The notes: generated by a model not told the origin, from the letters alone. Positions 34,680 through 44,181 are shown, counted from the first letter of the stretch. The stretch is 64,000 bases of DNA from Streptomyces sp. ISL-98 (GCF_018614055.1 NZ_JAGGPB010000001.1:259209-323208); one strand, 5' to 3'. Program-made: numbers and translations.

Positions 34680-34699
34680 ACCTCAACTCCGCTTGAGGT
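34680..34699. promoter_or_regulatory. SoxR-box-like palindrome upstream of the MFS exporter
   Basis: ACCTCAACTCCGCTTGAGGT is a perfect 7-6-7 inverted repeat of 20 bp. Its arms are the same as those of the Escherichia coli SoxR box (CCTCAAGTTAACTTGAGG). It overlaps a possible -35 TTGACC at 34677-34682, as MerR-type sites do. Confidence 0.55.
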
Positions 34700-34713
34700 A
34701 CGAGGCTTTGGCC

Positions 34714-36249
34714 ATGAAACCGATATGCGTCCCCCGCCCCCTTGTGACCTTGCTGATCGTCCTGCTCGGCTACCTCACCCTCCCCATGGCAATGTCCGGC
34801 ACGACGATCGCCCTCCCGGAGATCGGCCGGGACCTCAATGCCTCCGGTGCGTCCCTCCAGTGGGTCGTCACCGGCTACTTCCTCACCGCCTCCGCCTTCA
34901 TGCTCGTCGCGGGCTCGCTCGGCGACCTGTTCGGCCGACGGAAGGTGTACGCGACCGGAGCCGCCGTATACACAGCCGGCACCCTCGTCGCCTCCACCGC
35001 CCAGAGCATCCTGGTCCTGGACGCGGCCCGCACCCTCGCGGGTCTGGGCGCCGCAGGCGTGATGGCGGGCGGTGGCGCGATCCTCGCGTCGACCTTCGAA
35101 GGAGCCGCCCGTACCAGGGTGTTCGCGACGGTCGGTACGGTCGCGGGCATCGGCATCGCGGCCGGACCGACGGTCTCCGGCGCGGTCGTCGGGGCCTTCG
35201 GCTGGCGGACGACGTTCCTCCTCTTCGGGGTCGCCGGAATCGTCATCCTGTCGGCGACCCTCTTCATGACCGAATCCAGGGCGGCGGCCCGGCCCAGGGT
35301 CGACGTACCCGGCGCGGTCACCTTCATCGCCGGGCTCGCGATGGTCATGTTCGCCATCACCCAGGGCGGTCGGGCGGGCTGGGGCAGCGCCCGCGTTCTT
35401 GTCCCGCTGGCCGCCGGCTTCGCGCTGCTCGCCCTGTTCGTGGCGATCGAGCGGCGCAGCGACCACCCGATGCTGGACCTCGCCCTGGTGCGCAACCGGC
35501 GCTTCATGGGCTGGATCGTCGGTGCGACGGCCATCGCGATCGGCTCGTCCGGCGTCATGGTCTTCTTCCCCACCTATCTTCAGGGAGCGAACAGCCTCTC
35601 CGCCGGTGACGCGGGTCTGGTCATGCTGATGCTGACCGCCCCCATCTTCGTCGTCCCCCAGATCGGCGGCCGCCTGGTCACCCGGGGCCTCCCGGCCCGC
35701 CACATCGTGGCCGCGGCCCTGCTGCTGTCAGCCGCGGGCAACGCCTGGCTGGCCCTCACTCTGCGCCCGGGCATGGGCGCCGCCGGGCTCGCCGTACCGC
35801 TGATCCTGATCGGCACGGCGAGCGGCCTGACCCTCGGGCTTGTCGACGCCCAGGCCATGAGCATGGTCGACCAGGAGCACGTGGGCATGGCTTCGGGCCT
35901 GCTGAACACGATCCGGGCCGGTTCCAACTCCCTGATGCTCGCCGTCTTCGGCGCCGCCCTGATCACCCTGGTCCAGTCCCGCGTGGGCGACGCCGCCGTC
36001 GCGGCGGACGTGGCGGCGGGCAACCTGGCCGGCCCCCGGCAGGCCGAGCTGGCCGGGCAGTTCACGTACGCCTGGCAGTTCGCCCTGACGGTCGCGGCGG
36101 TGGCTATGACGGCGGCGGCGGTCCTGGTCCACCGCATGCTGACCCCGCCGAACGAGCGGCGTACGGACCGGATCGAGCCGAAGCGCACGGTCCCGGAGCC
36201 CGTCCGACGCGAGACGCCCTACAGCTCCTCCCCCAGCGGCAGCCGGTGA
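34714..36249 (+). CDS. MFS multidrug exporter, DHA2 (14-TMS) type
   Basis: A 511-residue inner-membrane drug/proton antiporter. Motif A is GSLGDLFGRRKVYATG, motif B the RTLAGLGAAGVMAGGGAIL region, and motif C the GIAAGPTVSGAVVG segment in TM5. Fourteen hydrophobic segments can be traced, with a cytoplasmic C-terminal tail rich in Arg and Pro. The ATG at 34714 has GAGG 8 bases upstream. Two palindromes in the upstream 60 bp suggest control by a TetR-type repressor and by a redox-sensing MerR-type regulator. Its 3' end overlaps the convergent STAND gene by 31 bp. Confidence 0.9.
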   Translation: MKPICVPRPLVTLLIVLLGYLTLPMAMSGTTIALPEIGRDLNASGASLQWVVTGYFLTASAFMLVAGSLGDLFGRRKVYATGAAVYTAGTLVASTAQSILVLDAARTLAGLGAAGVMAGGGAILASTFEGAARTRVFATVGTVAGIGIAAGPTVSGAVVGAFGWRTTFLLFGVAGIVILSATLFMTESRAAARPRVDVPGAVTFIAGLAMVMFAITQGGRAGWGSARVLVPLAAGFALLALFVAIERRSDHPMLDLALVRNRRFMGWIVGATAIAIGSSGVMVFFPTYLQGANSLSAGDAGLVMLMLTAPIFVVPQIGGRLVTRGLPARHIVAAALLLSAAGNAWLALTLRPGMGAAGLAVPLILIGTASGLTLGLVDAQAMSMVDQEHVGMASGLLNTIRAGSNSLMLAVFGAALITLVQSRVGDAAVAADVAAGNLAGPRQAELAGQFTYAWQFALTVAAVAMTAAAVLVHRMLTPPNERRTDRIEPKRTVPEPVRRETPYSSSPSGSR

Positions 36250-39200
36250 ACCCCCGGAAGGTACTCGTCGAGCTCGCCGGGCACGAACCGCGACATCCCC
36301 ACGACATGCCAGAACTCACCGGCCACATCGCCCTCGTACTTGTAGCCGCCGGCCGGCGTCAGGGCCGCCCACCCGCCCGGTACGCCGATCAGCGTCGCCC
36401 GCAGCGAGGGCTGCCCGTCGGTCGGGAAGTTCCAGAGCCGCACGGTGCCGTCCTCGCTGCCGCTGGCCAGGGCCGTACCGTCCGGGCTGAATGCGACCGA
36501 CAGGATCCGGCCCGCGTGCCCGGTCAGTTCGGCGATCTGCTCGCCGGTGTCGGCATTCCACAGCCCGATCGTGCGGTCGTCACCGGCCGCCGCCAGCAAC
36601 GGACGGCTCGGATGGGCGGCGACCGTCCACAGCCTGCCGCCGCGCCCGCGCAGTCGCAGGCACGGGTCGTTGTCCCGCCAGACGATGGCCGTACCGTCCC
36701 AGCTCGCACTGGCCAGCCACTGGCTCCCCGGCCCGAAGGCCACCCCGTACACCCGGTCGTCATGGGCGTCGAGTTCCGCGACGAGGCCGCCGGAGCGGGC
36801 GTCCCACAGCCGTACGCGGCTGTCGTCGCACCCGGTCGCGAGGACATCGCTGTCGGACCTGAAGGTGATGGAGCGGACCCTGCCGCGGTGCTGGTCCAGG
36901 TTGGCCACCTGCGCGCCCGTGGTGCGGTACCAGAGGCGGACGGTGTCGTCGTCGTTGGCCGTGGCGAGCAGTTGACCGTCGCCGCTGAACGCCTCGGCCC
37001 AGATGTGCTCGGTCTCGATGTCGAGCTCTCTCAGGTACTGGCCGCCGGCCGGGTTCCAGAGGTAGATGTCACCGTCGTTGCTGGCGGTCCCGAGGACCGG
37101 TTCGACGGGGCTGAACGCCACGGAGACGAGCCGGTTGCCCCGTCCGATCAGCTCCTCGGTACGCCGTCCGGTGCGCGTCTCCCACAGCCGTACGACACCG
37201 TCGTTGCCGCAGGTGGCAAGGTGGGCGCCGTCGGCGCTGAAGGCCAGGTCGCTGACCCGGCGTCCGTGGCCACGCAGGATGCGCTTGCCCTGGCCGGTGG
37301 CCGCCTCCCAGATCTGCGCGCCTCCGTCGTTCCCGACGGTGAGCAGCTGGCTGTCCTGCGGCCGGAAGGCCAGGGCCCATGCGGAGCCCCGGTGTTCGGC
37401 GGGCTGCTGGCCGTGGAGGGTCACCGTGTGTCCGTGCCGCTGGGTGGTGACGTTCCACAGCCGGACCGTGCCGTCGCTGTCGCAGGCCGCGAGGAGCTTG
37501 CCGCCGTGCCCGAAGAGGACGTGGTAAACGGCTCCTGTGCACCGCTCCAGGATCCCCGCCTGCGTGCCCACCACCGGGTCCCACAGCCGCACTTGTCCGT
37601 CGGTGTCGCCGCTGGCCAGGAGGTTGCCGTCGGGGTGGAAATCGAGGGCGTACACACGTCCGGTGTGGCCGGTGAACTCGTGCAGCAGCCGCGGCCTGCC
37701 CGACCCGTCCGCCCTGCCCGACCCGTCCACCCCGTCCGCCGTCCAGATCCGTACGGCTCCGCCCTGCCCCTCCGCGCCCTGGTCGGCGGTGGCGAACACC
37801 GTGCCGTCCGGGCTGAACCTGACGCGGTAGACGGCCCCTTGATGGCCGCCGAGTTCCCCTGTGCAGTGTCCGGTACGGATGTCCCACAGCCGTACGTCGG
37901 CAGCCGCGTCGCCGGTGATCAGGGTGCGGCCGTCCGGGCTGAAGACCGCGCTGTAGACGGGGGCGGTGTGGCCCGGAAGGCGGTGTACGGGTTCCCCCGT
38001 GGCCACGTCCCAGAGCGTGACCAGGCCTTCGCCGTCCCCAGTGGCGAGCAGCGTGCCGTCGCCGTCGAGCGCGACCGGCCACACCCCGTCGGGGTGGACC
38101 TCCAGCCGGTGCCGGCACTCCCCGGACACCGGATCCCACAGCCGTACGGTGCCGTCGGAGCCTCCGGTGGCGATAACGTCGGCGCCGAACTTGACGGCGT
38201 ACACCCGCCCTTGGTGCCCCTGGAGGGTGCGCAGCGCCCTGCCCGTGTCCGCGGCGCAGATCAGAATGCCGCCGTCCTCGCTCCCGACCGCGAGGAGCTC
38301 CCCCTCGGGGCTGTACGCGATGGGTTCGGGGAGTCTGCTGGTGCGCATGTCGAAGCCGTACGGAACACCGACGGACGAGGGCCGGAATCCCGCGTCCACC
38401 GCCATGCCGGGCGCGATGGCGGCGGTGCGCAGCTCGGGGGCAGACCGCACGGCCGCGTCCGTGAGCGAGTCGATGAGGGCGGCCCGGTGCCAGCGGCTTC
38501 CCACGAGCCGCGCACCGCGCAGATCAGCCCGGGTCAGGTGCGCTCTGCGCAGGTCGGCTCCAGTGAAGTCGGCCCGGTTGAGGTCCGCGCCGTCGAGCCG
38601 GGCGCCGACGAGACGGGCGTTCCTGAGGACGGCGCCGGAGAGATTCGTGCCGATGAGCCGGGCGTCGGTCAGGTCGGCGCCGGTGAGGTCGACGCCGGAG
38701 AAGTCGCGGTAAGAGAGGTCCTCCCCGGCCAGCCGGGCTCCGCGCAGGTCCGCATTGGCGGGCACCCGGAGCCGGTCGCTGATCCGTACGGCGTTCGCGC
38801 GCGCCGCGTCGTTCGCCCCCCGACCGGAGGGTCCGGAGGGTCCGGAGGAGCCCAGGACGTCGTAGACCCAGCGGACGCACAGCTCGTGGTCGGCGAGGTC
38901 GCAGAAGAACCCCACCGCCAGCTGGCTCAGCGGGCGCGCGAAAAGCAGTCCGTACCGCCCCCTGGCGAGCTCTCGGGCGGCTTCCTTGGCGACCAGCCAC
39001 TCCACGATGGAGCCGTGGACGAACTGGAAGAGACCGTCGTCGTTGCGCACCAGCAGACTGCCGGCGCCGACCGCCTGCGCCGACTCCTGCGTGGACAGCG
39101 TGCTTTCGGCAAGCTCACTGAGGGTGTCGGCCACCGTCTCGGTGAGCTCGTCGAGCCGCAGCGCACTGTGGCCGCTCTCCCACAGCCGCTGGGCCAGCGC

Positions 39201-42086
39201 GGTCACCGACGACCACAGCTCGGCGAGGGTCAGGCCGGGCGGTGCGCCGGGCCCGCCCTGCCCACGGCGCTCCTCGTGGGTGAGCCAGGAGGTCAACACG
39301 TCCTCGTAGATCCGGGCGGGGCTCAGGGCCCGTCCCGCGCCGGCGACCGCTCGCAGCTGGTCCTGGCTGAGATCGGCGATGAAGGAGAGCAGCCGGGGGT
39401 TGCGGCACAGCGTGAGCAGGTCGGGGATGTTACGCAGCAGCTGGAATCTCTGGTCGGCGATGTTCTCGTCGCCGTAGCTGTTGACCAGATACGACCGGAT
39501 CTGCACGGGAGTGAAGCCTTCGACGGACACGATCCTGCGCTGCGGGAGCAGTCCGACGCGCTCGCCGAGAGCGGTGAGGATCTGCTCGTGGGATTTGAAG
39601 TGCTGGGTGCGGCTGCTCACCAGGATCTTGGCGTTGTCGACGGACGCGTCGAGAAGCACCTGCAGATGGTCGGCCGCGCGGTCGTAACTGACGCGGTTGA
39701 CCAGCTCGTCGAAGCCGTCGAAGAGCAGGACGACTCTGCCCTGGGCCAGCATGTAGCGCAGGGCGCGCAGGTCTATGGTGTCGACCTCGTGGCCCGCCAG
39801 GTGGGCGGCGACCAGGCCCTCCAGGCTGTGCGCCCGGTCGAGGGTGCGGAGCGGGATGAACAACGGCGTGAGATGCGGCAGCTGTTCGGGGATACGGCGG
39901 GCCAGCTCGCGCAGGGCGAACGTCTTGCCGTGCCCGAACTCGCCGAGGAGCAGGACGAAGCGGCCGTGGTCGGCCTCCAGCAGCTCCAGCAGCTCCTCTA
40001 CCAGGCCGTTGCGTTCCTCTCCGTCGGGGCGGTCGGCGTCGCGGTACCGCTGGGGGAGATAGAGGCCCGGGGCGTACTGGTCACTGCTCTGCAAGCGGGC
40101 GGTCTGGGCGGACACGTAACCGCGCAGGTCGAGCAGGCCTTGGAATTCGAGGAAGCTGCGCACCCTGATTCCCCGGCGCACCGCGCGCTCCCGCAGTCCG
40201 CTCCGGGGCGCGGGCCCGTCGTACACCAACTCGGCCTCGGATCCCGGGTCATGGGCGTGGACGTGAGTGATGAAGCGGTCGAGTTCCTCCTCGGTGGGCG
40301 TGCCGGGGCGGACCGCGATGCGTTGCTGGCGCACCACGCCGTCCTCCCGCCAGGTGGCCATCAGCTGGGCCATGTCATCGGGTGTACGCCGTGGGATGTC
40401 GCGCAGCCGGACGCCTTCTCTGCGGGCCTGGCAGACCTCCTTGACTCGCTCGACGAGCAGGTCAACGGGCTCGTCGGCCGTAGACCTGTCGTGCGGCGCC
40501 TCCGTGGAGGGGAAGGCGGTCCTGGCCGGTTCGGGGAAGACGCGTCGGGTCCGGCTCCACGTACCGGGGAAGGTTTCCGGCCCCTTCGCGCCCCGGTCGC
40601 TCCAGCGGGTGACGCCGTCGGCGGTGACCTGGAGCAGCTCGAACCTGGCGGGCGCCGCGGCGCCGAACAACGGCAGGTCACCGGTGGCGGTGGAAAGCCG
40701 GGCGTGGGTCGGGTCGTCGGCGGTGCTGCGGGGCCCGCCCGCCGGGCCGTGCAGCAGCATGTGCAGCCGGGGGGCGGCGAGCCGCTCCAGCGTGTCGGCG
40801 TCCCGCAGCACCCCGGGGCCGCCGACGGCGTCGCCGGGGCGGCGGCGTTCGGTGAACGGGTGGCGGACGATGCCGATGCGCAGCCAGCCCTCCTCCTCGT
40901 ACGGCCGCAGGGCCTCCGCGAACCAGGCCGCCTGGTCGCGTCCGACGAAGCCGTACTGGTCCTCCAGGCGGTGGCTGTAGGCGACGGAGAAGTTGAACCC
41001 GGCGACGACCGTGCTCAGTTCGGGCACGGGAAAGAGGGTCCAGGGCTGATCGCTGTCGAAGACGGTGTCGAGGCCGTGGTAGAGGTCGCGGAAGAGCCGT
41101 GTGTAGTGGCGCCACTTGGGCCAGTACGGCGGCTGTGGCGCGACCTCGTCCGCCTCGCAGGTGCTGAAGTACGCGCGGCAGGCGGCCAGGCTCACGTCCT
41201 GCGCGCCGGGCACGACCATGACGCGCTGCGGCGGAAGGTCGAGCTGGGACCGTACGGCGGTGAGGAAGCTGAGGGCCTGGTCGCACTCGCGCGGGCTGCC
41301 GGATGCGGTGAGGTCGCCGGTCACCACCAGCAGGTCGGGGGTGGGCGCACCGGCGTTCCTCAGCTCGACGAAGTCCCCCCTGAGCTGCCGGCTCAGGGTG
41401 TCCGGCTCGCGTCCGCGCCCGAAGTCCGGACCGGCCAGGTGCAGGACGGTCACCGCGTCCTTGGCGCTGCCGCCGGTGGAGTCCGGCGGGTAGAGGGGCG
41501 CCCGTACGGGCCGTCGCCGCCCTGCCCAGCCGGCGCCGCCGATCCTGCTCGGCCCCTGCTGTACGGGAAAGGGCGTCTGGCCGGCGCCGCCGCGCGATCC
41601 CAGGGTGCTCCCCGGGTAGCCGGGCCGCCTGTCCGGGCGCGCATGCCCGTCCAGGGCCTGGCCGACCCGGGTGAGCAGCATGCCGCGGGCGGCGTCGTGG
41701 TCCGCTACGCCGACGAGGTCGACGTACGTGATCGTGGCGAGCAGGCCTTCGACGGGGATGTCGTCCACGCGGACCGTCAGGAGGCGTCGCTCGGGCGATT
41801 CGGGGGAGGCGCGCAGAGCGGCCTGCCACTCCATGCGTCCGTAGGTGGAGCGCTCATAATGGCGGCTGAGCACCGCGATGACGGCGGCCGATTCGCTCAC
41901 TCCACGGTCCATGAAGTCAATGAAGTTGGTGCCAGGAACGAAGTCCCACGCCTGGACCACGGTGCGATATCCGGCCTCCTCCAGGGTCCAGGCAATCCAC
42001 GACGCCCATTGCTCGTCGGCCGGTGAGTAGCTGATGAAGAAGTCCAACTCGCCTGCTTGACCGCTCAGTTCCCCGTCCGTCAACAT
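36219..42086 (-). CDS. TIR-NACHT-WD40 STAND protein with embedded degenerate phosphoesterase
   Basis: A 1,955-residue protein with the architecture of a bacterial immune sensor. Domains: TIR (about 14-147; FFISYSPADEQW, putative NADase Glu86 in GRMEWQAAL); calcineurin-like phosphoesterase (about 211-457) with most metal ligands lost; a linker (about 540-690); NACHT NTPase (about 700-1060) with Walker A GEFGHGKT at 715-722 and Walker B LLFDGFDE at 787-794; pentapeptide repeats (about 1111-1197); about 15 WD40 repeats (about 1252-1892) and a conserved tail. The likely mechanism is target sensing by the WD40 part, NACHT oligomerisation and NAD+ depletion by TIR. I chose the ATG at 42086 because TACGAT ends 7 bases before it and there is no ribosome site. 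Defence function is inference. Confidence 0.88.
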   Translation of the reverse strand: MLTDGELSGQAGELDFFISYSPADEQWASWIAWTLEEAGYRTVVQAWDFVPGTNFIDFMDRGVSESAAVIAVLSRHYERSTYGRMEWQAALRASPESPERRLLTVRVDDIPVEGLLATITYVDLVGVADHDAARGMLLTRVGQALDGHARPDRRPGYPGSTLGSRGGAGQTPFPVQQGPSRIGGAGWAGRRRPVRAPLYPPDSTGGSAKDAVTVLHLAGPDFGRGREPDTLSRQLRGDFVELRNAGAPTPDLLVVTGDLTASGSPRECDQALSFLTAVRSQLDLPPQRVMVVPGAQDVSLAACRAYFSTCEADEVAPQPPYWPKWRHYTRLFRDLYHGLDTVFDSDQPWTLFPVPELSTVVAGFNFSVAYSHRLEDQYGFVGRDQAAWFAEALRPYEEEGWLRIGIVRHPFTERRRPGDAVGGPGVLRDADTLERLAAPRLHMLLHGPAGGPRSTADDPTHARLSTATGDLPLFGAAAPARFELLQVTADGVTRWSDRGAKGPETFPGTWSRTRRVFPEPARTAFPSTEAPHDRSTADEPVDLLVERVKEVCQARREGVRLRDIPRRTPDDMAQLMATWREDGVVRQQRIAVRPGTPTEEELDRFITHVHAHDPGSEAELVYDGPAPRSGLRERAVRRGIRVRSFLEFQGLLDLRGYVSAQTARLQSSDQYAPGLYLPQRYRDADRPDGEERNGLVEELLELLEADHGRFVLLLGEFGHGKTFALRELARRIPEQLPHLTPLFIPLRTLDRAHSLEGLVAAHLAGHEVDTIDLRALRYMLAQGRVVLLFDGFDELVNRVSYDRAADHLQVLLDASVDNAKILVSSRTQHFKSHEQILTALGERVGLLPQRRIVSVEGFTPVQIRSYLVNSYGDENIADQRFQLLRNIPDLLTLCRNPRLLSFIADLSQDQLRAVAGAGRALSPARIYEDVLTSWLTHEERRGQGGPGAPPGLTLAELWSSVTALAQRLWESGHSALRLDELTETVADTLSELAESTLSTQESAQAVGAGSLLVRNDDGLFQFVHGSIVEWLVAKEAARELARGRYGLLFARPLSQLAVGFFCDLADHELCVRWVYDVLGSSGPSGPSGRGANDAARANAVRISDRLRVPANADLRGARLAGEDLSYRDFSGVDLTGADLTDARLIGTNLSGAVLRNARLVGARLDGADLNRADFTGADLRRAHLTRADLRGARLVGSRWHRAALIDSLTDAAVRSAPELRTAAIAPGMAVDAGFRPSSVGVPYGFDMRTSRLPEPIAYSPEGELLAVGSEDGGILICAADTGRALRTLQGHQGRVYAVKFGADVIATGGSDGTVRLWDPVSGECRHRLEVHPDGVWPVALDGDGTLLATGDGEGLVTLWDVATGEPVHRLPGHTAPVYSAVFSPDGRTLITGDAAADVRLWDIRTGHCTGELGGHQGAVYRVRFSPDGTVFATADQGAEGQGGAVRIWTADGVDGSGRADGSGRPRLLHEFTGHTGRVYALDFHPDGNLLASGDTDGQVRLWDPVVGTQAGILERCTGAVYHVLFGHGGKLLAACDSDGTVRLWNVTTQRHGHTVTLHGQQPAEHRGSAWALAFRPQDSQLLTVGNDGGAQIWEAATGQGKRILRGHGRRVSDLAFSADGAHLATCGNDGVVRLWETRTGRRTEELIGRGNRLVSVAFSPVEPVLGTASNDGDIYLWNPAGGQYLRELDIETEHIWAEAFSGDGQLLATANDDDTVRLWYRTTGAQVANLDQHRGRVRSITFRSDSDVLATGCDDSRVRLWDARSGGLVAELDAHDDRVYGVAFGPGSQWLASASWDGTAIVWRDNDPCLRLRGRGGRLWTVAAHPSRPLLAAAGDDRTIGLWNADTGEQIAELTGHAGRILSVAFSPDGTALASGSEDGTVRLWNFPTDGQPSLRATLIGVPGGWAALTPAGGYKYEGDVAGEFWHVVGMSRFVPGELDEYLPGVHRLPLGEEL

Positions 42087-42099
42087 GACGACCATCGTA
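42084..42099 (-). promoter_or_regulatory. Leaderless promoter of the TIR-NACHT gene
   Basis: The minus-strand -10 element TACGAT (42094-42099) ends seven bases before the ATG at 42086. It lies directly beside the ribosome site (GGAGG, 42100-42104) of the divergent transporter gene, so the two transcripts start almost back to back. Confidence 0.5.
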
Positions 42100-42112
42100 G
42101 GAGGTCTTTCCG

Positions 42113-43309
42113 GTGAGCGCTGGAGTGCGACAAGGCCTGCATCCGCTGGACTGGCTGGCCGCCGGACTGCTCGCCGTCGGCCTGCTCAGCGTGGCCACAG
42201 GTCTGCTGCCGACGGCTCCCGCCGGGGATGCGATGGAGCGCATCGGGCCTCTGCTGGTCTTCCTCGGTTCGGTCATCGTCCTCGCGGAGTTGACGGGCAA
42301 GGCCCAGGTCTTCGACGTCGTCGCCACCTGGGTGGCCCGCGCGGGGCGCGGCAACTACCTGCTGCTGTTCGGGCTCTGTGTGCTGTTCGCCTCCGTCACC
42401 ACCATCACGCTGAACCTGGACACCACGGCGGTACTGCTGACCCCGGTGATGCTGGCACTCGCCACGCGTGTCGGCATCGCCGCCGTACCGCTGGCGATGA
42501 CCACGGTCTGGCTGGCGAACACGGCCAGCCTACTGCTGCCCGTGTCGAACCTGACGAATCTGCTCGCCGCGGACCGGGTCGCGCTGTCGCCGGCCGAGAT
42601 GGCCGTAACGATGTGGGCGCCTCAACTGGCCTCCATCGCCGTCACCATGGCGTGCCTGTGGGCTTTCTACTGGCGGCGCGGGCGCCGGGACGAGGTCCGT
42701 TACACGCCACCGCCGGCGCCGAAGACGGACGACCCGGTGCTGTTTCGTGTCTGCGCGCTGGCGTGTGCGGGTTTCCTGCTGGCGATCCTGCTCGCCGACG
42801 TACCGCTGTGGTCGGCGTCCCTGACGGCCGCGCTGATCGTGGTGGTGGCGTTTGCGCTGCGGAGCAGGGCGGATCTGAGGCTGTCCCTGATGCCGTGGCG
42901 GCTGCTGGTGCTGGTGCCGGGGATGTTCCTGGTGGTGGAGACGGTCAACTCCAACGGGCTGCACGCCCTGCTGACGGCGGCGATCGGATCCGACAACGGC
43001 ATCGTCGGCATGCTGCGCTCGGCAGGCGTCGGCGCGGGCGTGTCCAACGTCCTCAACAACCTGCCCGCCTACATGGCGGGCGAGGCGGCCGTACCGGAGG
43101 CCAATCACCACCAGCTGCTGGCCCTGCTCATCGGCGTCAACGTGGGCCCGGTGGTCACGCCGTGGGCCTCGCTGGCGACGCTGCTGTGGTTCGAACGCTG
43201 CCGCTGGCACGGCACGAGCATCGACCTGGGCCGTTTCCTGGGCACCGGCCTGGTCCTCGCGGTCTCGGCCACGCTGGCGGCCACGACGACGCTGGCACTG
43301 GTCGCCTAG
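42113..43309 (+). CDS. Ion transporter, ArsB/NhaD superfamily
   Basis: A 398-residue integral membrane protein with about 11 hydrophobic segments. The two re-entrant signature regions are LNLDTTAVLLTPVMLAL and GVSNVLNNLPAYMAGEAAV, and WLANTASLLLPVSNLTNLL is typical of arsenite/antimonite and dicarboxylate carriers of the ion-transporter superfamily. The substrate could be arsenite, an organic anion or sodium; no ars genes are nearby. GTG start with GGAGG 8 bases upstream. Divergent from the TIR-NACHT gene with only 26 bp between starts; convergent with the IMPase gene. Confidence 0.82.
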   Translation: MSAGVRQGLHPLDWLAAGLLAVGLLSVATGLLPTAPAGDAMERIGPLLVFLGSVIVLAELTGKAQVFDVVATWVARAGRGNYLLLFGLCVLFASVTTITLNLDTTAVLLTPVMLALATRVGIAAVPLAMTTVWLANTASLLLPVSNLTNLLAADRVALSPAEMAVTMWAPQLASIAVTMACLWAFYWRRGRRDEVRYTPPPAPKTDDPVLFRVCALACAGFLLAILLADVPLWSASLTAALIVVVAFALRSRADLRLSLMPWRLLVLVPGMFLVVETVNSNGLHALLTAAIGSDNGIVGMLRSAGVGAGVSNVLNNLPAYMAGEAAVPEANHHQLLALLIGVNVGPVVTPWASLATLLWFERCRWHGTSIDLGRFLGTGLVLAVSATLAATTTLALVA

Positions 43310-43332
43310 GGCGGTCGGCCGGGCCGGTTTCT

Positions 43333-44181
43333 CTACGGCGTGCGCGGCAGCGCCGCCGCCACCTCCCTCAGTACGTACTCCAGCGCCGCGCCCTTCGCCG
43401 CGACAAAGCTGCGGCCTTCGTCGGGCCCCGCGAAGCCCGGCCGGAAGGGCTCCCCGGTCAGCGTGCGCAGCTCCACTCCCGCCTCGGCGGCGAGCAGCGC
43501 CCCGGCGGGGAGGTCCACGCCCTCCGCGCGGTAGCCGACGAACCCGTCGATCGTTCCGCGGGCCAGCATGCTCCAGCCCAACAGCGGTGCCCACAGCTGC
43601 AGTACGCGCCGGCAGCGCCGCTCCAGCGCCCCCCGCAGGGTCACCAGCCGTGTGTCGCCGCGGTCCACGGCGTGCCCCTGGGTCCAGGCCAGCACGGGCC
43701 CCGACTCCGGTACGCCGCCGCCCGGCCCGGTCAGCCGGCCCCTGGGGCCGTACGCGCCCTGCCCGGCGACGGCGCGCCAGGTGTGGCCTGTGACCGGTTC
43801 GTGCACGACCCCGACCACCGGTGTGTCACCGATGCACAGCCCGATGCCGACGACGAACGACGCGAGGCCGATCGCGATGTTGTTGCTGCCGTCCAGCGGG
43901 TCGACGAGCCAGGTGCGGCTTCCGTCGGCGCCCAGCAGCCCGGCTTCTTCGGACAGGACGCGGTCGTACGGGAAGTGGTGCTGCAGCCGAGTGAGGACGA
44001 TCTTTTCGGCCGCCAGGTCGAGATCCGTCACGACATCGCCGTTCTCGCCCTTCGTACGCACCTGGAACACGTCGGGGAAGCGGCCCCGCAGCATGCCTCC
44101 CGCCTCTTCCGCCGCCGCGACGGCCACCTTCAGCTCGCGGGCGAAGGCCTCTCCGGAGGGGTCAGGCACGCTGTTCGGCAT
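43333..44181 (-). CDS. Inositol-monophosphatase-family phosphatase
   Basis: A 282-residue magnesium-dependent phosphatase. Metal site: Glu78/Glu79 (SEEAG) and WLVDPLDGSNN at 91-101 (Asp94, Asp97). The second signature appears as GVDLPAGALLAAEAG, with Asp retained but the usual Trp before it replaced. Substrates in the family include inositol phosphates, fructose bisphosphate and PAP. AGGAGG precedes the ATG at 44181, which lies 20 bp inside the upstream cupin-like gene, so the two are coupled. Third gene of the membrane protein - cupin - IMPase operon. Confidence 0.84.
   Translation of the reverse strand: MPNSVPDPSGEAFARELKVAVAAAEEAGGMLRGRFPDVFQVRTKGENGDVVTDLDLAAEKIVLTRLQHHFPYDRVLSEEAGLLGADGSRTWLVDPLDGSNNIAIGLASFVVGIGLCIGDTPVVGVVHEPVTGHTWRAVAGQGAYGPRGRLTGPGGGVPESGPVLAWTQGHAVDRGDTRLVTLRGALERRCRRVLQLWAPLLGWSMLARGTIDGFVGYRAEGVDLPAGALLAAEAGVELRTLTGEPFRPGFAGPDEGRSFVAAKGAALEYVLREVAAALPRTP

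Noticed and set aside
36246..42026. A 1,926-codon plus-strand open frame opposite the TIR-NACHT gene
   Set aside because: It is a high-G+C shadow: no domain, no ribosome site, and the minus strand has clear conserved motifs throughout.
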